A DNA stretch of 64,000 nucleotides, taken from positions 1 through 64,000 of the forward strand of contig NZ_AUKE01000011.1 of the NCBI RefSeq assembly GCF_000424585.1, read 5' to 3'. Within the stretch, counting starts at the first letter, position 1; each line of letters starts with the position of its first letter. Of this stretch, positions 43,635 to 51,908 are shown one piece after another. Position numbers and translations under genes: made by a program. The notes under the pieces are model-generated. The model saw only the letters and a program-made list of their open reading frames with translations, was not told the origin of the DNA and ran no database searches. Source of the stretch: Butyrivibrio sp. MC2013. GTDB taxonomy: Bacteria; Bacillota; Clostridia; Lachnospirales; Lachnospiraceae.

Positions 43635-44569
43635 TTAATAATCTGGTCTGTTATCTTGGCTATTATCTCTTCACTTGTACCTTCCAAAGTGATCCCTGCG
43701 GCTCTGGAATGTCCGCCGCCGCCGAATTCCTGGGCTACATGGGCAACGTTGACCTTACCGCCGCTCCTAAGGGATACCTTGAACTTATTATCATCCAGCT
43801 GGTGAAGATATATTGCAGCCTCCACACCTGTAGTAAGCTGAAGCTGACTAACTATGCCTTCCACATCACCCGATGAAGCATTGTATTCATTAAGGACTCC
43901 AAAATCAGTGACTGAGATCACGATCCTGCCCTCATCTACAAGCCATGAATCAAGCAGCGCTTTGCCCAGTATCTTGTTCTGAACGTAAGTCTTCTCGTAG
44001 AATACATGATCTATAAGCTCATCAAACTTAAAGCCATAGGCTATAAGCTTGGCTCCTATCTCCATAGTTGCAGGTGATGTGTTGGAATACTTGAATACAC
44101 CGGTATCGGAAATAATGCCTGTATAGAGAGCCATGGCTATATCCTTATCGATCCTCTCCTCATCCATAAGGCCGTATACCAGCTCACAGGTACTGGAAGC
44201 TTCGGGGAATATATAATTCCAGCTTCCATCACCCTTATTGGACAAATGATGATCGATATTGATCCTGACCGGAGATGCATCAAACAAGGCCTCTGCATGG
44301 GAAGTCCTGTCTTTCCCTGTATCCAGCACTATGAATGCATCATAGGCGGCCAGATCAGTCTTAAAATCAGACCTGATCAGGTCACTTCCTTTGATGAAAT
44401 CATAGATATCCGGGATCTCTTCAAGGAAAACGTCTACTCTGGCATCCGGATAGGATTTGATCAGATACTGGTACATAGCCAGACATGATCCTATACAGTC
44501 ACCATCAGGACGTACATGACCTGTAATTCCTATACTATGGGCATTTCCAATAACGTCATCAATCTTCAT
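43619..44569 (-). CDS. nrnA: DHH/DHHA1 nanoRNase and pAp phosphatase NrnA
   Basis: 316 residues from the ATG at 44569, which has GAGG 6 bases upstream and overlaps rbfA by 11 bases; the longer frame from 44623 overlaps rbfA by 65 bases. DHH motifs: GITGHVRPDGDCIGSCLAMY, IVLDTG, then RINIDHHLSNKGDG and GIISDTGVFKYSNTS. The DHHA1 part ends in GGKVNVAHVAQEFGGGGHSR. It degrades 2-5-mer RNA and 3'-phosphoadenosine phosphate. The order rbfA-nrnA-truB-ribF is typical for Firmicutes. Confidence 0.93.
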   Translation of the reverse strand: MKIDDVIGNAHSIGITGHVRPDGDCIGSCLAMYQYLIKSYPDARVDVFLEEIPDIYDFIKGSDLIRSDFKTDLAAYDAFIVLDTGKDRTSHAEALFDASPVRINIDHHLSNKGDGSWNYIFPEASSTCELVYGLMDEERIDKDIAMALYTGIISDTGVFKYSNTSPATMEIGAKLIAYGFKFDELIDHVFYEKTYVQNKILGKALLDSWLVDEGRIVISVTDFGVLNEYNASSGDVEGIVSQLQLTTGVEAAIYLHQLDDNKFKVSLRSGGKVNVAHVAQEFGGGGHSRAAGITLEGTSEEIIAKITDQIIKSRQD

Positions 44570-44972
44570 CAGCATCCTCAATAACTTCTTCAGTCTCACC
44601 GCGCTCTCTTCGAGCTTCGTCATCCTTAGCAGTTACTTCGTCAATCTTTCGGGTCATATCTATGGCGTATTCAATGGAATCATCCATTATAAAGCGAAGT
44701 TCAGGAGTATTCCTAAGATTGATCTCCCTTGCCAGGGTACTGCGTATATAGCCGCTGGCACTCTGGAGACCCTTCATAGTCTCCTCCCTGTCTTCATCAT
44801 TGCCCAGTACGCTGACCCAGACCTTACATGTCTTCAGGTCCGGAGCAACTTCAACATCCATAACGGATGTCATAGGGCTGATCCTGGGGTCCTTGGAGAA
44901 TCTTATAGCTTCTGCAATGACCCTCATGACTTCGCCGTTTACTCTGCTACTTTTTATACTGTTTTTTCTCAT
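44559..44972 (-). CDS. rbfA: Ribosome-binding factor A
   Basis: 137 residues. KSSRVNGEVMRVIAEAIRFS, then VMDVEVAPDLKTCKVWVSVL and RNTPELRFIMDDSIEYAIDM, are the KH-like RbfA fold. The last 25 residues are an acidic tail. It matures the 16S 5' end and is needed in the cold. The start overlaps the infB stop by one base, so translation is coupled. Confidence 0.96.
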   Translation of the reverse strand: MRKNSIKSSRVNGEVMRVIAEAIRFSKDPRISPMTSVMDVEVAPDLKTCKVWVSVLGNDEDREETMKGLQSASGYIRSTLAREINLRNTPELRFIMDDSIEYAIDMTRKIDEVTAKDDEARRERGETEEVIEDADED

Positions 44973-47900
44973 TATTGTCTCGGTACCTCAATCATAACAT
45001 ATGCTTCAATGTTATCGCCAACATTCATCTGATCGAAGCCGTCAAATACCAGACCACACTCGTAGCCTTCTCTGACTTCCTTAACATCATCCTTAAATCT
45101 CTTGAGAGACTTCAGATCGCCTTCAAATACAAGATCTTCGCCTCTTCTGATACGTACCTTGCAGCCCTTCTGGATAGTACCGTCCAGGATGAAGGAACCG
45201 GCAATGTTACCAATAGCGGATGCCTTGAATATCTGACGAACCTCAGCATGTCCCGTGATCTTCTCTTCATATACAGGAGCAAGCATACCCTTAAGAGCGG
45301 CTTCAACATCATCAATAGCCTGGTAGATAACCTTGTACAGCTTGATCTCTACGCCTTCATGCTCAGCCATAGACTTGGCCATAGCATCGGGACGAACATC
45401 GAAGCCGATAATGATGGCATTGGATGCAGAAGCAAGAGATACATCAGACTCTGTGATGGCACCAACACCGCCATGGATGATCTTAACGATAACTTCGTCA
45501 TTGGACAACTTGGTAAGTGAAGTCTTCAATGCTTCTACAGAACCCTGTACATCTGCCTTGATAATAATATCCAGCTCTTTGAGCTTACCTTCTTCAATCT
45601 TGCTATAGAGATCATCCAGAGACATCTTGGCCTTGGTCTCTTCAATAAGCTCTTTCTTGTGCTGCTGCTGATAGATGCCTGCATACTGCTTGGCTTCCTT
45701 ATCGGAATCATGAGCAATAAATACTTCGCCCGCATTAGGTACATCGCTAAGACCAAGGATCTCTACAGGATGTGAAGGTCCAGCTTCTTTGACTCTTCTG
45801 CCCTTGTCATCAGACATCGCGCGAACACGTCCTGAGCTTGCGCCCGCAGAGATGAAATCTCCTACATGGAGAGTACCCTTCTGTACCAGGATATTGGCTA
45901 CAGGTCCTCTTCCCTTATCAAGCTTAGCCTCCAGCACGATACCTCTGGCATTACGGTTGGCATTGGCCTTGAGCTCCAGGATATCAGCTGTCAGGATGAT
46001 AGTCTCAAGGAGAGTGTCAATTCCCTCTCCTGTCTTGGCAGATACAGGAACAAACTCTGTAGATCCACCCCAATCAGTAGAGATTAGGCCATACTCTGTA
46101 AGCTCCTGCTTTACTCTGTCAACATTTGCACCGGGCTTATCAATCTTGTTGACAGCTACTATCATTTCAATATTAGCTGCCTTGGCATGATTGATAGCTT
46201 CCACTGTCTGAGGCATTACACCGTCATCAGCAGCTACAACCAGCACTGCGATATCTGTAGAGTTTGCACCTCTCATACGCATTGCAGTGAAGGCTTCATG
46301 TCCGGGTGTATCCAGGAAGGTGATCGGACGATCCTGAACAGATACCATATAAGCACCGATCCTCTGAGTGATACCACCTGCCTCTTTCTCTGTCACAGAG
46401 GAATCACGGATCTTATCCAGAAGTGATGTCTTACCATGGTCAACGTGACCCATTACGCAGACAACAGGAGGTCTGGATGTAAGTGTCTCTTCCTTGTCAT
46501 CATCTTCCTTAAGAAGCTCTTCGATAACATCAATCTGTTCTTCCTTCTCACAGATGATCTCATAATCGATAGCTATATTCTCTGCCTCTTCATAGCTAAG
46601 GTCAGTATTAAGTGTTACGATCTGTCCTGCCAAGAAGAGCTTCTTGATGATAGCAGAAGGCTGCATCTTCATCTTCTCTGCCAGTTCCTTGATAGTAAGG
46701 TGATCGGGAATAGTGATGGTCTTGATCTGCTCTTCAATCACTTCTTCCTTCTTCACTTCAGGCTTTCTGAATCTTCCTGCCTTCTGATTACGTGTAAGAT
46801 TCTCTTCTGCTTCGTAATCCTTCTTGGACTTCTTGTCCTTATCAATTCTCTTATCTGAATGTCTGTTGGTCTTTTCAGTGGGAGCGGGAGCTGCTGCAAA
46901 TGCAGGTGTATTCCTACTCTGAGCAGGTCCTCTTCCCTGACCCTGACCAAAGCTGCGCCCCTGAGAAGGACCTCTTCTGTCTCCTCTGTCATTCCTGTCG
47001 CCATTACCATTTCTGTCGTTTCTGTCATTCCTGAAACCACCCTGGCGAGAGTCGTTTCTATCATTTCTGAAACCACCCTGGCGGGGATCATTACGGTCAT
47101 TTCTAAAGCCGCCCTGACGAGAGTCATTCCTGTCTCCTGAGCGCTGGCCCTGTCTCTGATCCTGTGAAGGACGAGGTTTCCTCTCTGTATTTGCAGCTGC
47201 GGCTATATTTCTGTTATCCTGCTCAGCCTGCGGCTTCTTCTCAGGTCTGGTCTCAGGAGTCTTAGGAGCTGCTGCCATAGCGGGCTTTTCAGTAACCTCA
47301 GGCTTTACGCTCTCATTTGTAACTACTGCTGTCTTTTCAGGAGCTGCAGCTGCCTTTTCCTTTACTTCTTCTGCCTTCTTAACAGGCGTAGTCACAGGAG
47401 TGGTCTTTCTGATATTAGACTCATACTCCAGCTGTGAAGGTGCTGTAAGAGGCTTGATGGGACGATAAGCGTTCTGGCTACTGGTAAAGGAATTGTTCCT
47501 TCCTGCACCTGGACGCTGGTTTCTTCCAGGCTGATTATGAGCCGGCCTGTTGTCGTTTCTGGGCTGTCTTCTGTCGCTGGAAACTGCGTTCTGTTTGTAA
47601 CCGCCCTGATTGCTGACGATTATGATCTTTTTCTTCTTCTTTACCGGTGCGTTTTCGCTTGTAACTGTATCCTTCGTTTCTGACTCCTTTGAAGCCGCTG
47701 ATGGCTTCTCCTTCTTTTCCTTGTCGGCCTTGGCATCCTTTGCCTCAGCGGCATCTGCAGATGCTTTCTCGACCTTTACTGCTTTATCCTTATTGTCTGC
47801 TTCAGATGAAGCGGACTTTGCTGCTGCAAAATGCTTCCTTGCCTTCTGGGCATCTTCTTCTTCCACAGAACTTGTAGAACGCTTTGCAGCTTCGACTCCC

Positions 47901-47980
47901 ATCTCCTGCAGGTAGCTTACTACTTCCTTATTTTCCAATCCAAGCTCCTTTGCAAGTTCGGATATCTTAATTTTCGCCAT
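44972..47980 (-). CDS. infB: Translation initiation factor IF-2
   Basis: 1002 residues, long for IF-2 because of a 400-residue low-complexity N-terminus. Residues 1-55 are the IF2_N domain ([20 protein letters not shown]). Residues about 55-410 are Ala/Lys/Asn/Arg/Gln-rich, with a tandem [10 protein letters not shown] repeat. The second IF2_N domain ([20 protein letters not shown]) is followed by the G domain: [17 protein letters not shown] (G1), [10 protein letters not shown] (G2), DTPGHEAF (G3), NKID (G4), then domains II-IV. It delivers fMet-tRNA to the 30S subunit. Confidence 0.98.
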   Translation of the reverse strand: MAKIKISELAKELGLENKEVVSYLQEMGVEAAKRSTSSVEEEDAQKARKHFAAAKSASSEADNKDKAVKVEKASADAAEAKDAKADKEKKEKPSAASKESETKDTVTSENAPVKKKKKIIIVSNQGGYKQNAVSSDRRQPRNDNRPAHNQPGRNQRPGAGRNNSFTSSQNAYRPIKPLTAPSQLEYESNIRKTTPVTTPVKKAEEVKEKAAAAPEKTAVVTNESVKPEVTEKPAMAAAPKTPETRPEKKPQAEQDNRNIAAAANTERKPRPSQDQRQGQRSGDRNDSRQGGFRNDRNDPRQGGFRNDRNDSRQGGFRNDRNDRNGNGDRNDRGDRRGPSQGRSFGQGQGRGPAQSRNTPAFAAAPAPTEKTNRHSDKRIDKDKKSKKDYEAEENLTRNQKAGRFRKPEVKKEEVIEEQIKTITIPDHLTIKELAEKMKMQPSAIIKKLFLAGQIVTLNTDLSYEEAENIAIDYEIICEKEEQIDVIEELLKEDDDKEETLTSRPPVVCVMGHVDHGKTSLLDKIRDSSVTEKEAGGITQRIGAYMVSVQDRPITFLDTPGHEAFTAMRMRGANSTDIAVLVVAADDGVMPQTVEAINHAKAANIEMIVAVNKIDKPGANVDRVKQELTEYGLISTDWGGSTEFVPVSAKTGEGIDTLLETIILTADILELKANANRNARGIVLEAKLDKGRGPVANILVQKGTLHVGDFISAGASSGRVRAMSDDKGRRVKEAGPSHPVEILGLSDVPNAGEVFIAHDSDKEAKQYAGIYQQQHKKELIEETKAKMSLDDLYSKIEEGKLKELDIIIKADVQGSVEALKTSLTKLSNDEVIVKIIHGGVGAITESDVSLASASNAIIIGFDVRPDAMAKSMAEHEGVEIKLYKVIYQAIDDVEAALKGMLAPVYEEKITGHAEVRQIFKASAIGNIAGSFILDGTIQKGCKVRIRRGEDLVFEGDLKSLKRFKDDVKEVREGYECGLVFDGFDQMNVGDNIEAYVMIEVPRQ
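47032..47139. repeat. Three 36-bp tandem repeats in infB
   Basis: Units begin at 47032, 47068 and 47104 (CTGAAACCACCCTGGCG, the same, and CTAAAGCCGCCCTGACG). They encode a 12-residue [14 protein letters not shown] unit in the disordered part of IF-2. A fourth, partly degenerate unit may precede them. Confidence 0.8.
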
Positions 47981-48311
47981 TCGTCTCTCCTCCGTCCTGT
48001 TTCAGAATCTGTAGCTTATCTTTAAGTCCCTTGGCCATTCCGGCATCTGTGATAGCCAGTGATGACCTCTCGGATTTACCGATAGCCCGCCCCAGCGATA
48101 CCTTGTCTCCAAAATACAGCAAAGGCACTTTATATGTCTTACATTTGTTCTCAAATTCTTTTCTGGTATTGCCTGAAGCATCCTCACTGATAATGACCAG
48201 TCTGGCTCTCCCTGAAGTAACTTTCTCAAGCACTCCTGTTTCTCCCGAAATGAGCTTACCCGCTTTCATGCACAGCCCCAGAAAAGAGTACACCTTATCT
48301 TTGTCTGTCAT
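47967..48311 (-). CDS. ylxQ: L7Ae-like RNA-binding protein YlxQ
   Basis: 114 residues of the L7Ae/L30e/Gadd45 family: [60 protein letters not shown], ending [14 protein letters not shown]. Such proteins bind kink-turns in RNA. It overlaps rnpM by 4 bases and infB by 14, the conserved nusA-ylxR-ylxQ-infB order. Confidence 0.92.
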   Translation of the reverse strand: MTDKDKVYSFLGLCMKAGKLISGETGVLEKVTSGRARLVIISEDASGNTRKEFENKCKTYKVPLLYFGDKVSLGRAIGKSERSSLAITDAGMAKGLKDKLQILKQDGGETNGEN

Positions 48312-48571
48312 CTTTCCTTCAGCTCCTTTTCAAGGCTGGCGATAAGATCGTCAGATGGACTCATCTTAAATGCTCTCTGAAAGCCGTGATTCTTGGTTGC
48401 CTTTTGGAGGCAGGCCGGATCGGGGCAGATATAAGCTCCTCTACCACTGGCTTTGCCGGTTATATCAGCTTCTATAGTGCCTTCAGGAGTGCGGATGATG
48501 CGCAAGAGTTCTTTCTTGGGCTTCATCTCGCCGCAACCTATGCACTGTCTCATAGGAATCTTTTTTATCAT
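48308..48571 (-). CDS. rnpM: YlxR-family RNase P modulator RnpM
   Basis: 87 residues, DUF448 family: IPMRQCIGCGEMKPKKELLR, then GKASGRGAYICPDPACLQKA, with the signature GRGAY and paired cysteines. In Bacillus this protein binds RNase P RNA and modulates its activity. It lies between nusA and ylxQ. Confidence 0.93.
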   Translation of the reverse strand: MIKKIPMRQCIGCGEMKPKKELLRIIRTPEGTIEADITGKASGRGAYICPDPACLQKATKNHGFQRAFKMSPSDDLIASLEKELKER

Positions 48572-48616
48572 TCAATCTCCGGATTATGTCTATTCTCAGG
48601 TCAAGAAATGATCAGA

Positions 48617-49789
48617 TCACTCTTCACCATTTTCTTCTCCTGCAGCGATGTCCTCAGACTCAAACTCGCCTTCCTCTGTATACTCGTCCTCTTCGTAACC
48701 TTCCTCTTCATCATCCAGATAATCCTCATAACGGAATCCGGGTGCATCCTTGGCCTGAGTCTCAGACTTGATATCGATCTTGTAGCCTGTGAGTCTGGCA
48801 GCAAGGCGGGCATTCTGACCCTCCTTACCAATAGCAAGTGACAGCTGATAATCGGGAACTACGACCTTGGCAGTCTTCTCATCGGGATCAGCAAATACTG
48901 CTACGATCTTGGCAGGTGAAAGAGCATTCTGGATCAGGTTACCGGGATTCTCATCCCAACCGATAACATCGATCTTCTCACCGCGAAGCTCATCTACTAT
49001 CAGGTTAACGCGGCTTCCGTTAAGACCCACGCATGCGCCAACAGCATCAACATTGGGATTGGTGCTGGAAACAGCGATCTTGGTCCTGCTGCCTGCTTCT
49101 CTTGCGATAGCCTTGACCTCAACTGTACCATCCTTGATCTCGGTAACTTCCTGCTCAAAAAGGCGCTTAACGAGATCGGGGTGAGTACGGGAAACCAGGA
49201 TTCTGGGACCCTTGTTACCATTTCTGACCTCTAGGATATATACCTTGATACGATCGTTGGGACGATAGATCTCGCCCTTGACCTGCTCATTTTCATTAAG
49301 GATAGCATCAGCTCTTCCAAGGTTAATGGAAATGTTGCGGCCCATATAACGTTGTACAACACCTGTCACGATATCATGCTCTTTTTCAAAATACTCATTG
49401 TAGATAGCGCCGCGCTCTTCTTCTCTGATCTTCTGAAGAATAACGTTCTTGGCATTCTGTGTAGCTATACGACCAAAGTTCTTGGAATCAAGGGGCACCT
49501 TTACAAGATCGCCTACCTGAGGATTCTTTACGATCTTGGCTGCATCCTCAGGAGAGATGTCTTCCATGGGATCCATTACGTCATCAGCTGTCTCAACAAC
49601 TGTCTTTTCCGCATAAACCTTGAATTCGCAGGTTTCCTTGTCCAACTCAATCATTATATTGTCTGCCTTGCCGAAATTGTTTTTGCAGGCAGTCACAAGA
49701 GAATCCTCAATAGCCTTGAACATACTCTCTTTGCTGATGTTCTTCTCTTTCTCCAATGCATCAAGTGCTTCCATAAGTTCCTTGCTCAT
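48617..49789 (-). CDS. nusA: Transcription factor NusA
   Basis: 390 residues from the ATG at 49789 (AAAGGA upstream; the frame from 49831 adds 14 non-family residues and runs into the rimP gap). The N-terminal RNA-polymerase domain (MEALDALEKEKNISKESMFK) is followed by an S1 domain (VTGVVQRYMGRNISINLGRA) and two KH domains (VGACVGLNGSRVNLIVDELR; AIGKEGQNARLAARLTGYKI). The last 45 residues are acidic. It controls pausing, termination and antitermination. Confidence 0.96.
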   Translation of the reverse strand: MSKELMEALDALEKEKNISKESMFKAIEDSLVTACKNNFGKADNIMIELDKETCEFKVYAEKTVVETADDVMDPMEDISPEDAAKIVKNPQVGDLVKVPLDSKNFGRIATQNAKNVILQKIREEERGAIYNEYFEKEHDIVTGVVQRYMGRNISINLGRADAILNENEQVKGEIYRPNDRIKVYILEVRNGNKGPRILVSRTHPDLVKRLFEQEVTEIKDGTVEVKAIAREAGSRTKIAVSSTNPNVDAVGACVGLNGSRVNLIVDELRGEKIDVIGWDENPGNLIQNALSPAKIVAVFADPDEKTAKVVVPDYQLSLAIGKEGQNARLAARLTGYKIDIKSETQAKDAPGFRYEDYLDDEEEGYEEDEYTEEGEFESEDIAAGEENGEE

Positions 49790-49837
49790 CTTAAATTCCT
49801 TTCCCGTGGCGGACTCTGCCGCACATCTCATATTAGA

Positions 49838-50302
49838 TCAAAAATCCAGTGCCAAACGAATTACAGAAATATCTTTCCTGACAAAGACCTTGTCCTCATC
49901 CTGAATGGTAACTGTTACAGTTTCTTTATCATAAGCTTTGAGCACACCTGCAAATTCCTTGCAGCCATCTATAGGCTTAAAGGTCCTCAGCTCAACGTCC
50001 ATTCCCAGACTCCCCTGAAAATGTCTGTCCTTCTTGAGCTGTCTGCCCAGTCCCGGACTGCTGACTTCCAATGTGTACGCGTCTTCAATGAAATCATTCT
50101 CATCAAGTGCGTCTGACAAGGCCCTGCTGACATCAACGCATTTGTTGATATCCACACCTCCCTCTCGGTCGATATAAGCTCTAAGATACCACTCACCGGC
50201 TTCCTTGACATATTCCACATCATAGATGGATACGCCCTGATCCAGCGCTATTGGGGTAAGGAGCTCTTCAGTCCTTGTTTCAATGCTTTCTTTTCTGGTC
50301 AT
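49838..50302 (-). CDS. rimP: Ribosome maturation factor RimP
   Basis: 154 residues. LTPIALDQGVSIYDVEYVKE, LRAYIDREGGVDINKCVDVS, YTLEVSSPGLGRQLKKDRHF and a C-terminal SH3-like barrel with KEFAGVLKAYDKETVTV and ISVIRLALDF are characteristic. It helps assemble the 30S subunit. It is the first gene of the nusA-infB operon and is preceded by a promoter and a UUCG hairpin. Confidence 0.95.
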   Translation of the reverse strand: MTRKESIETRTEELLTPIALDQGVSIYDVEYVKEAGEWYLRAYIDREGGVDINKCVDVSRALSDALDENDFIEDAYTLEVSSPGLGRQLKKDRHFQGSLGMDVELRTFKPIDGCKEFAGVLKAYDKETVTVTIQDEDKVFVRKDISVIRLALDF

Positions 50303-50362
50303 ACCTTTCCTTCCGTTATACGCAGGCGGATGGCTTCACAAAAAGAAGTCATCACACAAAGA

Positions 50363-50384
50363 AAGTGGACTCGAAAGCCCACTT
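50363..50384 (-). promoter_or_regulatory. rimP leader hairpin with UUCG loop
   Basis: On the minus strand AAGTGGGCT and AGTCCACTT form a 9-bp stem (one G-U) closed by TTCG, an unusually stable tetraloop, about 60 bases before the rimP start. Compact hairpins in this place are common in Firmicutes and are thought to be leader elements. There is no U-run after it, so it is not a terminator. Confidence 0.6.
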
Positions 50385-50402
50385 AACACTAAATCTAGTT
50401 GA

Positions 50403-50431
50403 AGAGTAACATCAAAAAGGCTTAATGTCAA
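50403..50431 (-). promoter_or_regulatory. Promoter of the rimP-nusA-infB operon
   Basis: On the minus strand a consensus TTGACA (50426-50431) is followed after 17 bases by TACTCT (50403-50408). It lies about 100 bases before rimP, just ahead of the leader hairpin. Confidence 0.75.
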
Positions 50432-50560
50432 GGTTTTTCCGCGTTTTTTACGAATAAACGTAGCAAAATAGTTATTATGACGTTATGATATCATCTATAT
50501 ATTCTGACAATGATCTATAGTCCCTTGCAGCATGATACGTTTCTGCATCATGCGCAGAAA

Positions 50561-50586
50561 AAGAGCTGCATATACATGCAGCTCTT
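50561..50586 (-). terminator. tRNA-Glu terminator
   Basis: AAGAGCTGCAT and ATGCAGCTCTT form a perfect 11-bp stem with a GTAT loop, followed on the minus strand by TTTTTCTGCG. It starts 7 bases after the tRNA 3' end. A further GCATGAT/ATCATGC repeat follows at 50530-50553. Confidence 0.88.
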
Positions 50587-50592
50587 CGAAAG

Positions 50593-50664
50593 TAGCTCGT
50601 ATCGGAATCGAACCGGTGATTCTGCCGTGAGAGGGCAGCGTCTTAGCCTCTTGACCAACGAGCC
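50593..50664 (-). tRNA. tRNA-Glu (anticodon CTC)
   Basis: The minus strand folds as a standard cloverleaf. Acceptor GGCTCGT pairs with ACGAGCT (one G-U at the end). The D arm contains TTGGTCAAGAGGC. The anticodon stem CTGCC/GGCAG encloses CTCTCAC, giving anticodon CTC (reads GAG). The T arm is ACCGG-TTCGATT-CCGAT. The discriminator is A and CCA is not encoded. 72 bases without CCA. Confidence 0.93.
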
Positions 50665-50716
50665 ATATTCTGTTGTCAGCGCTTTTGTTTTGCTTTCGTA
50701 TCGCGTCGACTTGATT

Positions 50717-50745
50717 AAGATATCATACAGGAAATATTAATGCAA
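50717..50745 (-). promoter_or_regulatory. tRNA-Glu promoter
   Basis: On the minus strand TTGCAT (50740-50745) and TATCTT (50717-50722) are exactly 17 bases apart, about 50 bases before the tRNA. Confidence 0.7.
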
Positions 50746-50784
50746 GCACTTTTTTGCAAAAAAACTTTAGTTTTTATATCAAAA

Positions 50785-50817
50785 TTCCCAAAGCCTTGAT
50801 TTTACTGACTTTGGGAA
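50785..50817 (-). terminator. Terminator after the HD-domain gene
   Basis: TTCCCAAAG (50785-50793) and CTTTGGGAA (50809-50817) form a perfect 9-bp stem, followed on the minus strand by TTTTGATATAAA. It lies 12 bases after the HD gene stop. Confidence 0.75.
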
Positions 50818-50828
50818 TCAAGCTTTTT

Positions 50829-51332
50829 TCATTTTCTCATGGCAATAGTCTCATGCAAGGAAACGATCTTGTCTGCACAGCATACAAGAAATGCCTCTTT
50901 GGACTTTGGAGGATGCATAATGGTCAGCGGCCACATATGACTTCTGATGATCTGTGCTTCCTTATCGGTGAGATCAAAATCACGCCTTGCATTCTCCATG
51001 GCGGTCCTGGGATGGGTAAAGCCGTGAAGGCTCTGATACCTCTGAAAAAGCCTAAGGGGCAGGGATCTGTCAGGATCGCAGCTGGTGGAATAATCACTAT
51101 GCCAGTCATAGAGGAAGTAATCATGAAGAAAGGCCGCTCTTATAAGCTCCTTGTGACTCACCTTCAGACGAAGAGCTTCACCCAGCATGTAAGACATCCT
51201 GGCCACCCTGACGCAATGATCATAGGTGGTGATATTGCCATGCTGAATATAGTTTTTCATCTCTATGGCTTTTGCATCCGTGGAAACCGGCGCCAGCATT
51301 TTTTTGAATCTTTTTTCTTTATAGCTTCTCAT
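50829..51332 (-). CDS. HD-domain phosphohydrolase
   Basis: 167 residues. The HD-fold metal ligands are visible: HGNITTYDHCVRVARMSYML (first His and the H-x-x-R-V-A pattern), then LIRAAFLHDYFLYDW with the HD pair, and later IIRSHMWPL. Family members hydrolyse phosphate esters or nucleotides. The TYDHCVRVARMS style is common to small clostridial HD proteins of unknown substrate. It is monocistronic, with a near-consensus promoter 160 bases upstream and its own terminator. Confidence 0.85.
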   Translation of the reverse strand: MRSYKEKRFKKMLAPVSTDAKAIEMKNYIQHGNITTYDHCVRVARMSYMLGEALRLKVSHKELIRAAFLHDYFLYDWHSDYSTSCDPDRSLPLRLFQRYQSLHGFTHPRTAMENARRDFDLTDKEAQIIRSHMWPLTIMHPPKSKEAFLVCCADKIVSLHETIAMRK

Positions 51333-51492
51333 TTATTCCCGTATTTCTTTCAAAATTAATTATTTTCTCTTTTGTATATACATCGTTTTTTAGACACACG
51401 TTGCTTTTGGCACACAATTCCCTTCTACACACTTCACAAAAAGTGGCCGCTTTACATGCCTCTACCGCAAACACGCTACGCTTCTACCGTTC

Positions 51493-51521
51493 ATTATCGT
51501 TTGCAATATCGTAGATGTCAA
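51493..51521 (-). promoter_or_regulatory. Promoter for the HD-domain gene
   Basis: On the minus strand TTGACA (51516-51521) and GATAAT (51493-51498) are exactly 17 bases apart, a near-consensus promoter. The 160-base leader between it and the HD gene has no obvious structure. The region 51333-51610 shows no gene I can support. Confidence 0.75.
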
Positions 51522-51610
51522 GGCTGTGACTTTCGACCTCAAATCAGCGCGAAAATGAAGCCGCAGTTCACGTCTATGTGCTCAAATCAGACAAGCTGCT
51601 TACTCCTTAC

Positions 51611-51892
51611 AAGTGGCAGAATGCACAGCAGCTGCAGAAAATCATTTTACAAAGTGAGCATTTACTTCAAATGGCCAATATTCTTGAAAACTTTTCTCAA
51701 GAATATTGTTTTTACTTATTCTTCATACGCAGCCTTCAACGCGCCCACGAGAAAGCTGTCCGAACGGGCTGAAAGCCCGGAGTTCTTTCGAGTGCGGCGC
51801 ATTGAAAAGAAGGCTGCGGAAGAATTAGTAAAAGGCCATTTGAAGTAGAGCGAACGTGTAAAACATTTTCTGCAGCTGCGTATCTCCCACCG
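51611..51892. repeat. Approximately 280-bp fold-back element between polC and the HD gene
   Basis: Almost the whole segment is one imperfect inverted repeat. The outer arms 51628-51676 and 51834-51880 share GCAGCTGCAGAAAAT and TACTTCAAATGGCC as perfect blocks. The next layer, 51710-51738 with 51809-51833, shares ATTCTTC and CGCAGCCTTC. An inner GGGCT-GAA-AGCCC loop closes it. The left arm carries an extra perfect hairpin (CAATATTCTTGA/TCAAGAATATTG, 51676-51708) followed by TTTTT on the plus strand. It could be a structured RNA on either strand or a miniature mobile element. Confidence 0.65.
51676..51713 (+). terminator. Terminator-like hairpin inside the fold-back element
   Basis: A perfect 12-bp stem (CAATATTCTTGA with TCAAGAATATTG, loop AAACTTTTC) followed by TTTTTACTT on the plus strand only. 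No plus-strand gene ends here, so it may finish a small RNA or merely be part of the element. Confidence 0.5.
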
Positions 51893-51908
51893 AAAGAGCG
51901 CAGGCTGA

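Noticed and set aside
51372..51848. Plus-strand 158-codon open frame between the HD gene and polC
   Set aside because: It runs through the fold-back element, has no ribosome binding site, is Cys/Ser/Arg-rich without any family resemblance, and competes with another equally protein-like frame, as expected of palindromic DNA.
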